Positions 48,973-59,864 of a stretch of 64,000 nt of DNA are shown here, piece by piece. The DNA is from Gammaproteobacteria bacterium (GTDB taxonomy: Bacteria; Pseudomonadota; Gammaproteobacteria; Thiohalomonadales; Thiohalomonadaceae), in contig QKED01000013.1 of the NCBI GenBank assembly GCA_003252455.1, positions 19,168-83,167 of the forward strand, given 5' to 3'. The position numbers and the translations under genes were made by a program. Each line of letters begins with the position of its first letter. Position 1 is the stretch's first letter. The notes beneath the pieces are model-generated. The model had not been told where the DNA came from and ran no database searches. It was given only the letters and a program-made list of their open reading frames with translations.

Positions 48973-49932
48973 ATGAACCAGACCCCCCTGCGTCACGACT
49001 GGACTACTGCCGAGGTCGAGGCCCTGTTCGACCTCCCTTTCCACGATCTGCTGTTCCAGGCACAGGGTGTGCACCGCGCCAATTTCGACCCCAACGAGGT
49101 GCAGATCAGCACCCTGCTCAACATCAAGACCGGCGGCTGTGCCGAGAACTGCGGCTACTGCTCGCAGAGCGCCCACTTCGACACCGGCCTGGAGCGCGAG
49201 GCGCTGATGGCGGTGGAGGAGGTGCTGGAGGCGGCGCGCGCGGCCAAAGAGGTCGGTGCCGGGCGCTTCTGCATGGGCGCCGCCTGGCGCAAGCCCAAGC
49301 AGCAGGACCTCGACGTGGTGATCGAGATGGTCAAAGGTGTGAAGGCGCTGGAGATGGAGGCGTGCGTCACCCTCGGTATGCTCGACGCGGATCAGGTCGA
49401 GCAGCTCAAGGCCGCCGGGGTCGACTACTACAACCACAACCTCGACTCCTCGCGCGAGTACTACGACAAGGTGGTCACCACGCGCAGCTACGACGACCGC
49501 CTGGAGACCATCCGCCGCGTGCAGCAGGCGGGCATCAACGTCTGCTCCGGCGGCATCATCGGCCTCGGCGAGAGCCGCCGCGACCGTGCCGGCATGCTCA
49601 TCGAGCTGGCCAACCTGCCTGAGCACCCCGGCAGCGTGCCGATCAACATGTTGGTCAAGGTGGCCGGCACGCCGCTGGCCGACGCCCCCGACCTCGATAC
49701 CTTCGAGTTCATCCGCACCATCGCCGTGGCGCGCATCATGATGCCGAAGAGCGTGGTGCGCCTCTCCGCCGGGCGCGAATCCCTGAGCGACGAGGGACAG
49801 GCGCTCTGCTTCCACGCCGGGGCCAACTCCCTGTTCTACGGCGACCGTCTACTCACGACCGAAAACAAGGGTACCTCGGCGGACGACGCCCTGTTCACCC
49901 GACTGGGGATGCGGGCCATCCCGCACCACTAA
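48973..49932 (+). CDS. bioB: biotin synthase
   Basis: A 319-residue radical-SAM enzyme that inserts sulfur into dethiobiotin. The 4Fe-4S motif CAENCGYC (Cys-x3-Cys-x2-Cys, about residues 56-63) is present. The 2Fe-2S cluster ligands lie further on, in [19 protein letters not shown] and [15 protein letters not shown] 48973 is chosen as the start; a TAAAAT box about 55 bases upstream with a poor -35 may be its promoter. First gene of bioB-F-H-C; bioA and bioD are not in the window. Confidence 0.97.
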   Translation: MNQTPLRHDWTTAEVEALFDLPFHDLLFQAQGVHRANFDPNEVQISTLLNIKTGGCAENCGYCSQSAHFDTGLEREALMAVEEVLEAARAAKEVGAGRFCMGAAWRKPKQQDLDVVIEMVKGVKALEMEACVTLGMLDADQVEQLKAAGVDYYNHNLDSSREYYDKVVTTRSYDDRLETIRRVQQAGINVCSGGIIGLGESRRDRAGMLIELANLPEHPGSVPINMLVKVAGTPLADAPDLDTFEFIRTIAVARIMMPKSVVRLSAGRESLSDEGQALCFHAGANSLFYGDRLLTTENKGTSADDALFTRLGMRAIPHH

Positions 49933-50006
49933 AATAGAAAATAGAGAGGCCATCCAAGGCCCCACGCGCGGCGCTCGAAGCGCCCACACCCGGAGGAGAA
50001 CGATAC

Positions 50007-51209
50007 ATGCGAGACCTACAGCAGGGGCTGGCCGAGCGCGAGGCCGCGGGGCTCTACCGCCGCCGTCGCCTCATCGGCGGCGCCCAAGGGGCCGAACTAC
50101 AGGTGGAGGGGCGCACCCTGCTCACCTTCTGCAGCAACGACTACCTCGGCCTGGCCGCAGACCCACGCATCGCCGCCGCGCTCAAGCGCGGTGTCGACGA
50201 GTACGGTGTCGGCAGCGGCGCGGCGCACCTGGTGTGTGGCCACAGCGCCGCCCACCACGCCCTGGAAGAGGAGCTGGCGGCGTTCGTCGGCTACCCGCGC
50301 GCGCTGCTCTTCTCTACCGGTTACATGGCCAACATCGGCATGCTCGGTGCCCTCGCCGGGCCCGGTGACCAGGTCTTCGAGGACCGCCTCAACCACGCCT
50401 CACTGCTCGACGGTGGCCTGCTCACCCGCGCCCGCCTGCAGCGCTACGACCACGCCAGCCCCGAGTCCCTGGCCGGTAAGCTGGCCACCTCACGCTGGGC
50501 CGAGGGGCAGAACCGCCTGACGGTCACCGACGGCGTCTTCAGCATGGACGGCGATATCGCCCCGCTGCCCGAGCTGCAGCGCGTCTGCGCCGCCTACGAC
50601 GCCTGGCTGATGGTCGACGATGCCCACGGCCTCGGCGTGCTCGGCCCCGGCGGACGCGGCTCGGTGGCCCACTTCGGCCTCACCCCCGAGGAGGTGCCGG
50701 TGCTGATGGGCACCCTGGGCAAGGGCTTTGGCGTCTTCGGCGCCTTCGTCGCCGCCACCGACGAGGTGATCGAGACCCTGATCCAGCAGGCGCGCAGCTA
50801 CATCTACACCACCGCCATGCCCCCGGCCCTGGCGGTGGCGCTGCGCGAGTCGCTGCGTCTGGTGCAGCACGAGGGGTGGCGACGCGAGCGGCTCTTCGCC
50901 AACGTGCAGCGCTTCCGCAAGGGCGCGCGCCAGCTCGGCCTCGGCCTGCTCGACTCGCCCACGCCGATCCAGCCACTGCTGCTCGGCGACGCCAACACCG
51001 CCCTCGTCGTCAGCCAGGCGCTGGAGGCCGAGGGGCTGCTGGTCGGCGCCATCCGCCCGCCCACCGTGCCCGAGGGCTCGGCGCGCCTGCGCATCACCCT
51101 CTCCACCGCCCACGACGAGGGGCATATAGACCGCCTGCTCGACGCCCTGGAGCGGGTCCTCGGCGGCATGGGGCTGCTCTCCCGCCCCGCCCAAGCGAGC
51201 GGTGCATGA
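50007..51209 (+). CDS. bioF: 8-amino-7-oxononanoate synthase
   Basis: A 400-residue PLP-dependent alpha-oxoamine synthase that condenses pimeloyl thioester with alanine. Signatures: FCSNDYLGLA, VDDAHGLGVLGPGGRG, and the PLP lysine in MGTLGKGFGVFG. An RBS CGGAGGAG precedes the ATG. It follows bioB by 74 bases, and its stop overlaps the bioH start by four bases. Confidence 0.97.
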   Translation: MRDLQQGLAEREAAGLYRRRRLIGGAQGAELQVEGRTLLTFCSNDYLGLAADPRIAAALKRGVDEYGVGSGAAHLVCGHSAAHHALEEELAAFVGYPRALLFSTGYMANIGMLGALAGPGDQVFEDRLNHASLLDGGLLTRARLQRYDHASPESLAGKLATSRWAEGQNRLTVTDGVFSMDGDIAPLPELQRVCAAYDAWLMVDDAHGLGVLGPGGRGSVAHFGLTPEEVPVLMGTLGKGFGVFGAFVAATDEVIETLIQQARSYIYTTAMPPALAVALRESLRLVQHEGWRRERLFANVQRFRKGARQLGLGLLDSPTPIQPLLLGDANTALVVSQALEAEGLLVGAIRPPTVPEGSARLRITLSTAHDEGHIDRLLDALERVLGGMGLLSRPAQASGA

Positions 51210-51979
51210 GGCTGCACGTCGAGCGGCTCGGTGACGCGGGGCCCGACTGGGTCCTGCTGCACGGCTGGGGGCTGCACGGCGGCCTGCTGCGCCCGCTCGG
51301 CGAACGCATCGCCGCCCACGCCCGCGTGCACCTGGTCGACCTCCCCGGCTGCGGCGCCTCGCCGCTGCCCGAGGGCGACTACAGTGTCGCTACGCTGGTC
51401 GACATACTCACTGACGCGCTACCCGCCGGGGCCACCTGGCTCGGCTGGTCCCTCGGTGGCCACCTGGCCCTCGCGGCGGCACTACGCGGCGCCGTGGCGC
51501 GGCTGGTGATGGTCGCCGCCAGCCCCTGCTTCACCCAGCGCCCCGACTGGCCCTGCGCCACCGACCCCGAGGTGCTGGCCACCTTTGCCGCGAGCCTGGA
51601 GCAGGATTGGCAGGGCACCCTGGCGCGCTTTCTCGCCCTGCAGGCGCTCGGCTCGGAGCGCGCCCGCGACGAGGTGCGCACCCTGCGCGGCCAGCTCTTC
51701 GCCCACGGCGAGCCACAGCTCGCCGCCCTGCGTGGCGGGCTCGCGATCCTCGCCCACAGCGACCTGCGCCCCCGGCTCGCCGCCTGCCCCTGCCCGGTCA
51801 CCCTGATCGGCGGGCGCAACGATAGTCTGGTCCCCGTCGCCGCCCTGGAGGCGACCGCGCAGCAGCTGCCCCAGGCCGAACTGGAGCTGCTCAAGGGCGC
51901 TGGGCACGCCCCCTTCCTCTCCCACCCCGAGGCGTTCCTCGACGCCCTCGTCGCACTGCTGCCCGGGGCCCAGGTGTGA
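51206..51979 (+). CDS. bioH: pimeloyl-ACP methyl ester carboxylesterase
   Basis: A 257-residue alpha/beta hydrolase that removes the methyl group from pimeloyl-ACP methyl ester, closing the BioC/BioH pathway. The oxyanion HGWGLHGG, nucleophile GWSLGG (serine near residue 81), acid in GGRNDSLVPV and histidine in GAGHAPFLSHP are visible. The start ATG overlaps the bioF stop (ATGA) and its stop overlaps the bioC GTG start, so the four genes are translationally coupled. Confidence 0.95.
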   Translation: MRLHVERLGDAGPDWVLLHGWGLHGGLLRPLGERIAAHARVHLVDLPGCGASPLPEGDYSVATLVDILTDALPAGATWLGWSLGGHLALAAALRGAVARLVMVAASPCFTQRPDWPCATDPEVLATFAASLEQDWQGTLARFLALQALGSERARDEVRTLRGQLFAHGEPQLAALRGGLAILAHSDLRPRLAACPCPVTLIGGRNDSLVPVAALEATAQQLPQAELELLKGAGHAPFLSHPEAFLDALVALLPGAQV

Positions 51980-52899
51980 GCGAACTGCCGCCGCCGGACA
52001 AACGCGCGCTGCGCGCCGCCTTCTCCCGTGCCGCCGAACAGTACGACGCCGTGGCGGTGATCCAGCGCGAGATCGCCGACCGCCTGCTCGACCGCCTCGA
52101 CTACATCCGCCTGCAGCCGCAGCGCATCCTCGACCTCGGCAGCGGCACCGGCTACTGCACCCGTGCCCTGGCCGAGCGCTACCCCAAGGCGCAGTTGCTC
52201 TCCCTCGACCTGGCCGAGCCGATGCTCCAGCACGCGCGCGCCGCACGCCCCACCCTGCGCCGCCTCAAGGGGCGCGATGGCTACCTGTGCGGTGACGCCG
52301 AGCGCCTGCCCCTGGCCAGTGCCAGCGTCGACCTGATCTTCTCCAGCCTCACCCTGCAGTGGGTCGGCGACCTCGGAGCCACCTGTGCCGAACTACGCCG
52401 TGTGCTGCGCCCCGGCGGCCTGCTACTCTTCACCACCCTCGGCCCCGACACCCTGCACGAACTGGCGCAGAGCTGGGCCGCTGCCGACACCGAGCTGGGC
52501 CACCCCAGCCAGCACGTCAACCGCTTCCACGAACTGCACCAGGTGGGCGACGCGCTGCACGGCGCCGGGCTCACCGACGTGGTGATGGACCGCGAGCTGC
52601 TCACCCTCACCTACGCCGACCCGCGCCAACTGATGGCCGACCTCAAGACCCTCGGCGCGCACAACGTCAACCCCGCCCGCCCCCAAGGCCTCACCGGCCC
52701 CGCGCGCCTCAAGCGCATGCTCGCCGCGTATGAGCAGTTTCGCCGCGCGGATGGGCAACTGCCTGCCAGCTACGAGGCGATCTATGCGCATGCATGGGCG
52801 GGGGAGACTCCAGTGCAGTGCGCGACCGCCAATGGCGGTGTGGGGATCTCGCTGGAGGGGATTCGGGTGATGCTTAGGGGGCGTGGTGGGAAGGGTTAA
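51976..52899 (+). CDS. bioC: malonyl-ACP O-methyltransferase
   Basis: A 307-residue SAM methyltransferase that methylates malonyl-ACP to start pimelate synthesis. Motif I is ILDLGSGTGYCTRALAERYP, the post-motif acidic region is LLSLDLAEPML, and LIFSSLTLQWV follows, typical of BioC. The start is GTG 51976 within the bioH stop overlap. The C-terminal 40 residues look less GC-biased and are followed by an abrupt composition change, the left edge of the accessory insert. Confidence 0.95.
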   Translation: MSELPPPDKRALRAAFSRAAEQYDAVAVIQREIADRLLDRLDYIRLQPQRILDLGSGTGYCTRALAERYPKAQLLSLDLAEPMLQHARAARPTLRRLKGRDGYLCGDAERLPLASASVDLIFSSLTLQWVGDLGATCAELRRVLRPGGLLLFTTLGPDTLHELAQSWAAADTELGHPSQHVNRFHELHQVGDALHGAGLTDVVMDRELLTLTYADPRQLMADLKTLGAHNVNPARPQGLTGPARLKRMLAAYEQFRRADGQLPASYEAIYAHAWAGETPVQCATANGGVGISLEGIRVMLRGRGGKG

Positions 52900-53005
52900 C
52901 TACGAAGGGATAGAAGGGGAAGCCGAGGGTGCGTCTCCCTGAGGTGCGTCGCATCAATGCAACTAAGCACCTAAATGATCACGGATGTATTCCGCCCAGA
53001 GCACG

Positions 53006-53824
53006 TCATTGTGCCAAGCGGTCGAATAGCGGTTGTAGGTCGGCTGGTAGAAGCAGTCGATGCAGTATCTTTATACGCCTTTCGCTCTCACTCATCGGCC
53101 CGAGCAGCTGATTCATGGCTGGGTTGACGACGTTCCTCCAGAATAACTTGCCATGTATCCAGTGGGCATATTGCTCATCTTTTGCCGCACTGTTGGCCTG
53201 TGTGAATTGTGCCTGAAAATCGGCAAAGATCCGCTCAGGGTCGAGTAGTGTGCCCCAGTCGCCCAGGATGCGACGAATTTGTGTGTCGTCCTGTGCTGCG
53301 CCTACCGAGCTCTCCGAGGCGAGGGCTTCCTTGAAGCCCAGAGCCCGAAGACCAGACCAGAGCGGCGTCACCACTCGCCAGAGCGCCCCGTGCCGAAGAT
53401 AATCTCGGAGATCGAGTTCAATGGCAGCTCTTAAGGAGGCCTCTCCTCCACTCAGACCCGTTTGGCGATCCGGCGGGATGGCGTACCACAGTTCGGTGGG
53501 GTTGATCAGGTAGCTCTCCAAACAGAAGCGCGGAAGCACCATCAGATTGGTTAGCTCCGATGTCTTGGCGGTAATCGCGTGCTGATCCCACTCGTCACGG
53601 TCAACCACTCCCAGCCAGCCGGGTTCCAGCGCGAGTAACTTCTGCAGTTGGCGCTTATTTCCTGCTACCGCGATTGCCCAGCGCTGCTCCCAGCCGGGGA
53701 CAAAACGCTCGAGCAATATCCTGAACGCCTGCTGGTCATCCATCCCCTCGACCAAGAACGCCCGTTTCGGCTGAGCGCTGATGAGCGCTTGATGAATTCG
53801 GTCCCGCGTTTCCTGAATACTCAC
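53006..53824 (-). CDS. DUF4435 (TOPRIM-like) protein, candidate effector of an anti-phage module
   Basis: A 272-residue protein with TOPRIM-type acidic motifs: FLVEGMDDQQAF (Glu25 of the first strand, near residue 25) and VVDRDEWD (near 94-101), followed by PRFCLESYLINP, a sequence typical of DUF4435. DUF4435 is the nuclease subunit AriB in PARIS systems, where it is held by an ATPase partner and released on infection. Its start overlaps the upstream ATPase stop by four bases. Codon and base composition look less GC-rich than in bioC and hslU. The PARIS link is inference from domain pairing. Confidence 0.75.
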   Translation of the reverse strand: MSIQETRDRIHQALISAQPKRAFLVEGMDDQQAFRILLERFVPGWEQRWAIAVAGNKRQLQKLLALEPGWLGVVDRDEWDQHAITAKTSELTNLMVLPRFCLESYLINPTELWYAIPPDRQTGLSGGEASLRAAIELDLRDYLRHGALWRVVTPLWSGLRALGFKEALASESSVGAAQDDTQIRRILGDWGTLLDPERIFADFQAQFTQANSAAKDEQYAHWIHGKLFWRNVVNPAMNQLLGPMSESERRIKILHRLLLPADLQPLFDRLAQ

Positions 53825-54873
53825 CGCGCAGTCTCCAGCAGAATGCGCCGCCCCAGCGCCTCATATCGGCTCCATACCTCGGGGACGTGAGAGGTGATGA
53901 TGAGTTGGCCATTACGGTTGGCCACCATCTTCTCCAGCTGCGCGAGAAAGCCCGATACTAGCGACGGGTGAAGATAGAGATCAGGTTCGTCGATGAGGGC
54001 GACGCCACCCTGCTCCAACCAGCGACTAATGAGGTAGAGCTGGATCAAGACTTGGTGCTCGCCAGCGCTCAGCTCATCGAGATAGTGAATCGAGCCATTG
54101 TCCAGCCTTACCCGCAGGCGGTTCTCCCCTAGCTTGATCTCAGTGAGGATCGCCTTGCCACAGAGAAAGGCGTTCATGTCGCGGATCAAGCTATGGAAAC
54201 GCTGTAAGGCCGCCGACTTCATCGCCAGCAGCGCGGGCTCTAATTGGCCCTCCCACTGTTCGGTGACGCGATAGCTGGTAAGCCAACGCTGTTGCGGGTT
54301 TTCGGGGCGAATCTCACCGACACCGCGCCTGGGGCTGACCCAGCGGCGCTCCTCGGCATCGAGGAAGATCAGATTAGGCGAGTCGGTTTTGTCGGCGGAG
54401 ACCAGCATTTTCTGACGTGCAGCGGTCCAACTATCTAACCAGGCAGATGGATTTGGCCAGAGTAGTTTGCGTGCAGGTGGCCCAGGCCTTCCGGTGCGCG
54501 CCACCCACTCGCCAACCATCGTGTGTTCGGGGTAGTCCTGTTGTAACTGCTCGACGAACTCTTGGACACCGAATAGCAGCACGGTCGGTGGTCCGTCGAA
54601 GGGGAGTTGTTCCAGCACCATTGCTACCCCGCCGCAGCGTTGTAGCCATTCACGTTCCGTGCTCGACTTGGGTAAGGTCTTACGATGGTGCAGCCAGTGG
54701 CCAAAGGCGCTCCAGAGCATCGCCACCGCACGCAGGACCGACGACTTGCCACAACCATTGGGGCCGCTGAAGAGGATGTTGGGGGCAACCTCGCCCCCCC
54801 ACTCATCTTTGAAGTCGAACACCTGGGTACCGAGGGGCCCTGCTTCATGGGTATGGATGGCACGGATCTTCAT
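53821..54873 (-). CDS. AAA_15/ABC-type ATPase, candidate sensor of an OLD/PARIS-like module
   Basis: A 350-residue ATPase of the ABC/SMC-like AAA_15 type. Walker A is FSGPNGCGKSSVLRAV (about 33-48), the signature is LSAGEHQVLIQLYL (about 262), Walker B is VALIDEPDLYLHPSL (about 286) and the H-loop is LIITSHVPEVW (about 323). It has no transmembrane segment or HNH domain. Pairing with an adjacent DUF4435/TOPRIM gene is the AriA-AriB arrangement; split OLD-type nuclease is the alternative. ATG 54873 immediately follows the upstream gene's TAA (TAAATG), so translation is coupled. Confidence 0.85.
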   Translation of the reverse strand: MKIRAIHTHEAGPLGTQVFDFKDEWGGEVAPNILFSGPNGCGKSSVLRAVAMLWSAFGHWLHHRKTLPKSSTEREWLQRCGGVAMVLEQLPFDGPPTVLLFGVQEFVEQLQQDYPEHTMVGEWVARTGRPGPPARKLLWPNPSAWLDSWTAARQKMLVSADKTDSPNLIFLDAEERRWVSPRRGVGEIRPENPQQRWLTSYRVTEQWEGQLEPALLAMKSAALQRFHSLIRDMNAFLCGKAILTEIKLGENRLRVRLDNGSIHYLDELSAGEHQVLIQLYLISRWLEQGGVALIDEPDLYLHPSLVSGFLAQLEKMVANRNGQLIITSHVPEVWSRYEALGRRILLETAR

Positions 54874-55203
54874 TTAGTAGTCAACCACGAGGCGCCACTT
54901 GGTACCAGCTCGCTGCGCCTCCTTAAGCAAGCGCACCACATCCTCCAAGTCGACGATGACCCCCTCAGGATCAGGCACGCTGCTGGGATGTGCACGGATG
55001 TGTTCAAGGTAGGCCACAAAAACGGTTATCCACTTATCCGGAAGACGCCAATTCGGGATGCAGATCTTCGTCATCGTGGCAATGCCGATCTGCTCACCAA
55101 TTAGATCTAGGGCATCCCACGATTTGGCCAGCGGCTTGCCGTTCATGAAGGTGTCCAAGCCGGAAGGGGTCTCCTTCAGCTCGACATACAACGCAGAACC
55201 CAT
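54874..55203 (-). CDS. small protein leading the ATPase/DUF4435 operon, unknown
   Basis: A 109-residue soluble protein beginning MGSALYVELKETPSGLDTFM and containing KPLAKSWDALDLIGEQIGI. It has no membrane segment, one cysteine (KICIPNW) and a hydrophobic C-terminal strand (WRLVVDY). The start has an excellent RBS (AGGAGGT). Its stop abuts the ATPase start, so it belongs to the operon, yet a third gene is not part of standard two-gene PARIS. It could be an antitoxin/immunity, sensor or adaptor; no family was recognised. Confidence 0.75.
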   Translation of the reverse strand: MGSALYVELKETPSGLDTFMNGKPLAKSWDALDLIGEQIGIATMTKICIPNWRLPDKWITVFVAYLEHIRAHPSSVPDPEGVIVDLEDVVRLLKEAQRAGTKWRLVVDY

Positions 55204-55279
55204 ATAACCTCCTGTTGATGAGTGAATAGTTGATCGTCTCGCCGAGTTCTTCTCGCCCGGCAGAATCTGCACGGTAAAC

Positions 55280-56611
<1,332 letters not shown>

Positions 56612-56617
56612 GGGTCT

Positions 56618-57148
56618 TCAGAGCTCTTCGATGGTGAGGTTGTGGTTGGTGTAGATGCAGATATCGGCGGCGATGTTGAGGCCTTTTTCGACGATATCGC
56701 GGGCTTCCAGTGTGGTGTTCTCCAGCAGCGCACGGGCCGCGCTCTGCGCGAAGGGGCCGCCGGAGCCGATGGCGATGAGGCCGTTCTCGGGCTCGATGAC
56801 GTCGCCGTTGCCGGTGATGATGAGGGAGTTCTCCTTGTCGGCCACGGCGAGCAGCGCCTCCAGGCGGCGCAGGGCGCGGTCGGTGCGCCAATCCTTGGCC
56901 AGCTCGACGGCGGCACGCACCAGGATGCCGTGCTTTTGTAGCTTCTCCTCGAAGCGCTCGAAGAGGGTGAAGGCGTCGGCGGTGCCCCCGGCGAAACCGG
57001 CGATCACCTGGCCGCCGTGCAGGCGGCGCACCTTGCGCGCGTTGCCCTTCATGACGGTGTTGCCGAGGCTCACCTGGCCGTCGCCGCCGATCACCACCCT
57101 GCCGTTACGGCGCACTGAGAGGATGGTGGTTCCACGATACTGTTCCAC
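56618..57148 (-). CDS. hslV: ATP-dependent protease peptidase subunit HslV
   Basis: A 176-residue proteasome-like Ntn hydrolase. The propeptide MEQYRG precedes the catalytic Thr7 (TTIL after processing), with Lys in NARKVRRL and [13 protein letters not shown] as in HslV. It forms double hexamers capped by HslU for degradation of misfolded proteins and regulators such as SulA. First gene of hslVU; heat-shock promoter not identified by eye. Confidence 0.97.
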   Translation of the reverse strand: MEQYRGTTILSVRRNGRVVIGGDGQVSLGNTVMKGNARKVRRLHGGQVIAGFAGGTADAFTLFERFEEKLQKHGILVRAAVELAKDWRTDRALRRLEALLAVADKENSLIITGNGDVIEPENGLIAIGSGGPFAQSAARALLENTTLEARDIVEKGLNIAADICIYTNHNLTIEEL

Positions 57149-57220
57149 TGGGTCTGGCTCCTGTTGCTGGGCAGGGGGTAGGTGTGGGGGCGCGCGGGCG
57201 ACCCTACAAGCGGTGGGGGA

Positions 57221-57814
57221 TCAACCGGCGGCGAGGCCGCGCAGGTAGTTGACCACCAGGGATTCGGTGAGTGCCTCGGGGCGGGTGGGGCCTGCGAGGT
57301 CGAGTTTGTCGTCCAGCGCCAGGCGGGTGATGCCGTGGATGCCGCCCCACAGCACGTGGCTGGCGAGGCGGCGCTGTTCGGCGCCGTGGAGCGGCGCAAG
57401 GGCCTGTTCGACCAGGCCGAAGAGGGCGTCGACACGGGCCTGGTAGCCCTCCGGCAGGGCCTCGTCCGCCGCCAGACGCACACTGTAGAGGGCGTCCCAC
57501 AGGGGGCGTTCGTCGTGGGCGAAGCGCACATAGCCACGGGCCAAGGCGAGTAGGCACTGTTCGACCCCCTGGCACCCCTGCAGGGCGGACACCAGGCAGG
57601 TGTGGAGCTGCTCCAGGGTCTGTGCGTTGAGTTGCAGGATGAGGTCGTCGAGGTTGCGAAACACCAGGTAGAGGGTGCCGCCGGTGTAGCCGATGCGGGT
57701 GGCGATCTTGCGCACGCTGAGGCCGCTGAGTCCCTCTTCGCGGACAATGGCGCGTGCCGCCTCCAGGGCCATCTGGTGGATCTCGCTGCGGCTGTGGTCG
57801 TTGCGTCTGGCCAT
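57221..57814 (-). CDS. TetR/AcrR family regulator
   Basis: A 197-residue repressor with an N-terminal TetR helix-turn-helix (about 10-55: ARAIVREEGLSGLSVRKIAT, GYTGGTLYLVFRNLDDL) and a helical ligand-binding C-terminus of the WHG type (YVRFAHDERPLWDALYSVRL). The target genes are not evident; it is monocistronic, upstream of hslV on the same strand. Ligand unknown. Confidence 0.9.
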   Translation of the reverse strand: MARRNDHSRSEIHQMALEAARAIVREEGLSGLSVRKIATRIGYTGGTLYLVFRNLDDLILQLNAQTLEQLHTCLVSALQGCQGVEQCLLALARGYVRFAHDERPLWDALYSVRLAADEALPEGYQARVDALFGLVEQALAPLHGAEQRRLASHVLWGGIHGITRLALDDKLDLAGPTRPEALTESLVVNYLRGLAAG

Positions 57815-57986
57815 CGTCTCTCCCCGAGGTGCAGGGGGAGAGCATAACGATTTTGTGAACGTCGCTCAATTCCGTTGAGGTCGCCAGCGGGATGGGGACG
57901 CGGGGGCGTGGTATTGGCCCGGGGACGGTGGGCGTTCTGCGTAGAGGCGTGCCTACCCTCTCCCGTGTCGTCCGCCAGAGGCAGGG

Positions 57987-58391
57987 TTAGTGGCAGTCGC
58001 CGAGGCGTTTGCCGCTGAAGTGGTAGACCATCGGTGTCACCTCGCCGGAGGCGTTGGTTACCTCTACGGCGACATCGCCGCTGACGCTGTCGGCGCTGAA
58101 GGTGGCCTTGCCGCTGCCCTTGACCGACTCCTGCTCGCTGGAGCAGTTGACCTGCCAGGTGAGGGTGGTGCCGCTCTCTTGCACCTGGCTCTCGCTGCAG
58201 ACGCGCCCGGCCTGGTCGATCTTGGGGGCGGGGTGGGCGGCGTCGACGCAGTAGGTGACGCTGTAGGCGGGGAAGGGGATCGGCACGCCGACCATCTCGG
58301 GGTTGATCTGATTCTCCCACTGTCCAGGGGTGAGGGCGTGCAGGGCGGTGCTGACGAGCAGCAGGCCGAGGAGGGCGAGGGGGCGCAGCAT
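57987..58391 (-). CDS. DUF3617 secreted protein
   Basis: 134 residues with a signal peptide (about 1-19, ending LHA) and a DUF3617 domain. The GQWENQINPEM opening and conserved cysteines (TYCVDAAHP, RVCSESQ, VNCSSEQ and the C-terminal GDCH) suggest two disulfides. Family function is unknown. Monocistronic. Confidence 0.85.
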   Translation of the reverse strand: MLRPLALLGLLLVSTALHALTPGQWENQINPEMVGVPIPFPAYSVTYCVDAAHPAPKIDQAGRVCSESQVQESGTTLTWQVNCSSEQESVKGSGKATFSADSVSGDVAVEVTNASGEVTPMVYHFSGKRLGDCH

Positions 58392-58583
58392 GATGGGTCT
58401 CTCGGGGGATCGGGGCTAGGTGTGTTCGCTACCCTTCGAACGGGGTGCTCCTTGGGATCATTCGCCACCGCCTGGGGGATTACAAGCGTAAGACACCGTA
58501 ACCAGCGGGGGAAAAGCGTGAATAAGTGTGGCGGCAGCAGGGGGGGCGATCCGGTACCTAGCGCACACTTTGCGCCACTCCGA

Positions 58584-59864
58584 TCAGAAGCTGCCGCTGG
58601 TGGAGAAGTAGGTGCGCCCAGCGCCGGTCTCGACGTTGTAGGCGTAGTCGGTGCTCAGGGTGATGTTGACGAAGCTCTGCATCTTCCAGCGCAGACCGAT
58701 GCCGACGGAGTACTTGTAGCCACCGCGACGCAGGTCGTTGGGGGTGGGATAGGCGCGTCCGATGTCGGTGAAGGCGAGGCCGCGTAGCTGGGGGTAGCCG
58801 CCGATGCGGTGTAGGTACTCCAAGTTGAGCAGCAGGTAGGCGTTGCCCTTGTTCTCGTCTGCGGCGTAGCCGCGTAGCGAGTCGGCGCCGCCGAGGGAGA
58901 AGGCGTAGTCGTCGAACAGCATGCCGTTGGCGACGCCGAGCTTGAGCTGGGTGTGGAGGCTGTGGTGACCGTCGTCGGAGAGCGGCTGGTAGCGGCGCAG
59001 GTAGAGCTGGTTGCGGTGGTAGCTGTACTCGGAGCCGAGCGGGGGGCTGCCCAACTCCAGTTGGTAGCCGTAGGTGTGCCCGCTGCGGAAGTAGTAGTGG
59101 TCGTGCACCCCCTGGTAGCTCAGTTCGCCGATCAGGGCCATGGCGCGACTGTTGCGGTGGATGCCGAGGTCGCCGCTCAGGTGCTCGTAGTCGCGCTGGC
59201 GGTGTAACAGGCCGGTGGTCAGGTGCCAGCCGCGGCTCGGCCCTTCGTTGTCCAGCCAGCGACCGAGCTTGGCGTGGGTCTGGTGATAGTCGCGCAGGTA
59301 CTGCGTCCCCTCGCTCGCCGCGGGCGGCTCGGAGATCTCGATGGTGCGGTCCATGCGCGTGGAGAGGTCGAGAGAGAAGGGGGTGTCGAAGGCGTAGGGG
59401 TAGTAGTAACCCAGCTCCAGTTCGCGCTGCATCGGCAGGTCATCGACCAGGCTGCGCTTGTTGCGGTAGACCAGTTTGACGCGCTGGTTGAGGCCACCGA
59501 TGTTGTCCAGGCGCAGCTCGGCACCGTACATCATGTCGCCCTCGGGTTTGAGGTCGAGGCGCGGAATGGGCAGCAGGTAGAGCTTCTCCTCCACCTGGAT
59601 CTGCAGCACGGTGCGCCCCTGCTCCTCCAGCAGCGTGCCGTCGACGCGCTGGAACAGGCCGAGATCGCGCACCGCCTGCAGCCCCTCGTCGAGCTGTGCC
59701 TGGGTGATGGGTGTGCCGAGTGGGAGGTGGAGTTCGCGGGTGATGACCCGCTCCTTGGTCACCTCGTTGCCCTCGATGCGTACGGCGTCGAGGGTCAGGG
59801 CCTGCGGGGTGCCGCCGAGGGGGGCGAGCAGCAGGGCACAGAGGGGGGCGAGCCGATTAGCCAA
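58584..59864 (-). CDS. BamA/TamA-superfamily outer-membrane protein with one POTRA-like domain
   Basis: About 426 residues: signal peptide (MANRLAPLCALLLAPLGG), one POTRA-like domain (about 27-100; VRIEGNEVTKERVITRELHL, LDEGLQAVRDLGLFQRV), then a 16-strand-type D15/BamA barrel with the lid motif FSLGGADSLRGYAADEN and a C-terminal aromatic (SGSF). No ATG is available in the right place; TTG 59864 is inferred because it starts the signal peptide and overlaps the glutaredoxin-like stop by eight bases. The role is likely translocation or assembly of an unknown partner across the outer membrane. Confidence 0.8.
   Translation of the reverse strand: MANRLAPLCALLLAPLGGTPQALTLDAVRIEGNEVTKERVITRELHLPLGTPITQAQLDEGLQAVRDLGLFQRVDGTLLEEQGRTVLQIQVEEKLYLLPIPRLDLKPEGDMMYGAELRLDNIGGLNQRVKLVYRNKRSLVDDLPMQRELELGYYYPYAFDTPFSLDLSTRMDRTIEISEPPAASEGTQYLRDYHQTHAKLGRWLDNEGPSRGWHLTTGLLHRQRDYEHLSGDLGIHRNSRAMALIGELSYQGVHDHYYFRSGHTYGYQLELGSPPLGSEYSYHRNQLYLRRYQPLSDDGHHSLHTQLKLGVANGMLFDDYAFSLGGADSLRGYAADENKGNAYLLLNLEYLHRIGGYPQLRGLAFTDIGRAYPTPNDLRRGGYKYSVGIGLRWKMQSFVNITLSTDYAYNVETGAGRTYFSTSGSF

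Noticed and set aside
49933..50006. BirA operator between bioB and bioF
   Set aside because: No BirA-type inverted repeat of the known TTGTAAAC type was visible here or upstream of bioB.
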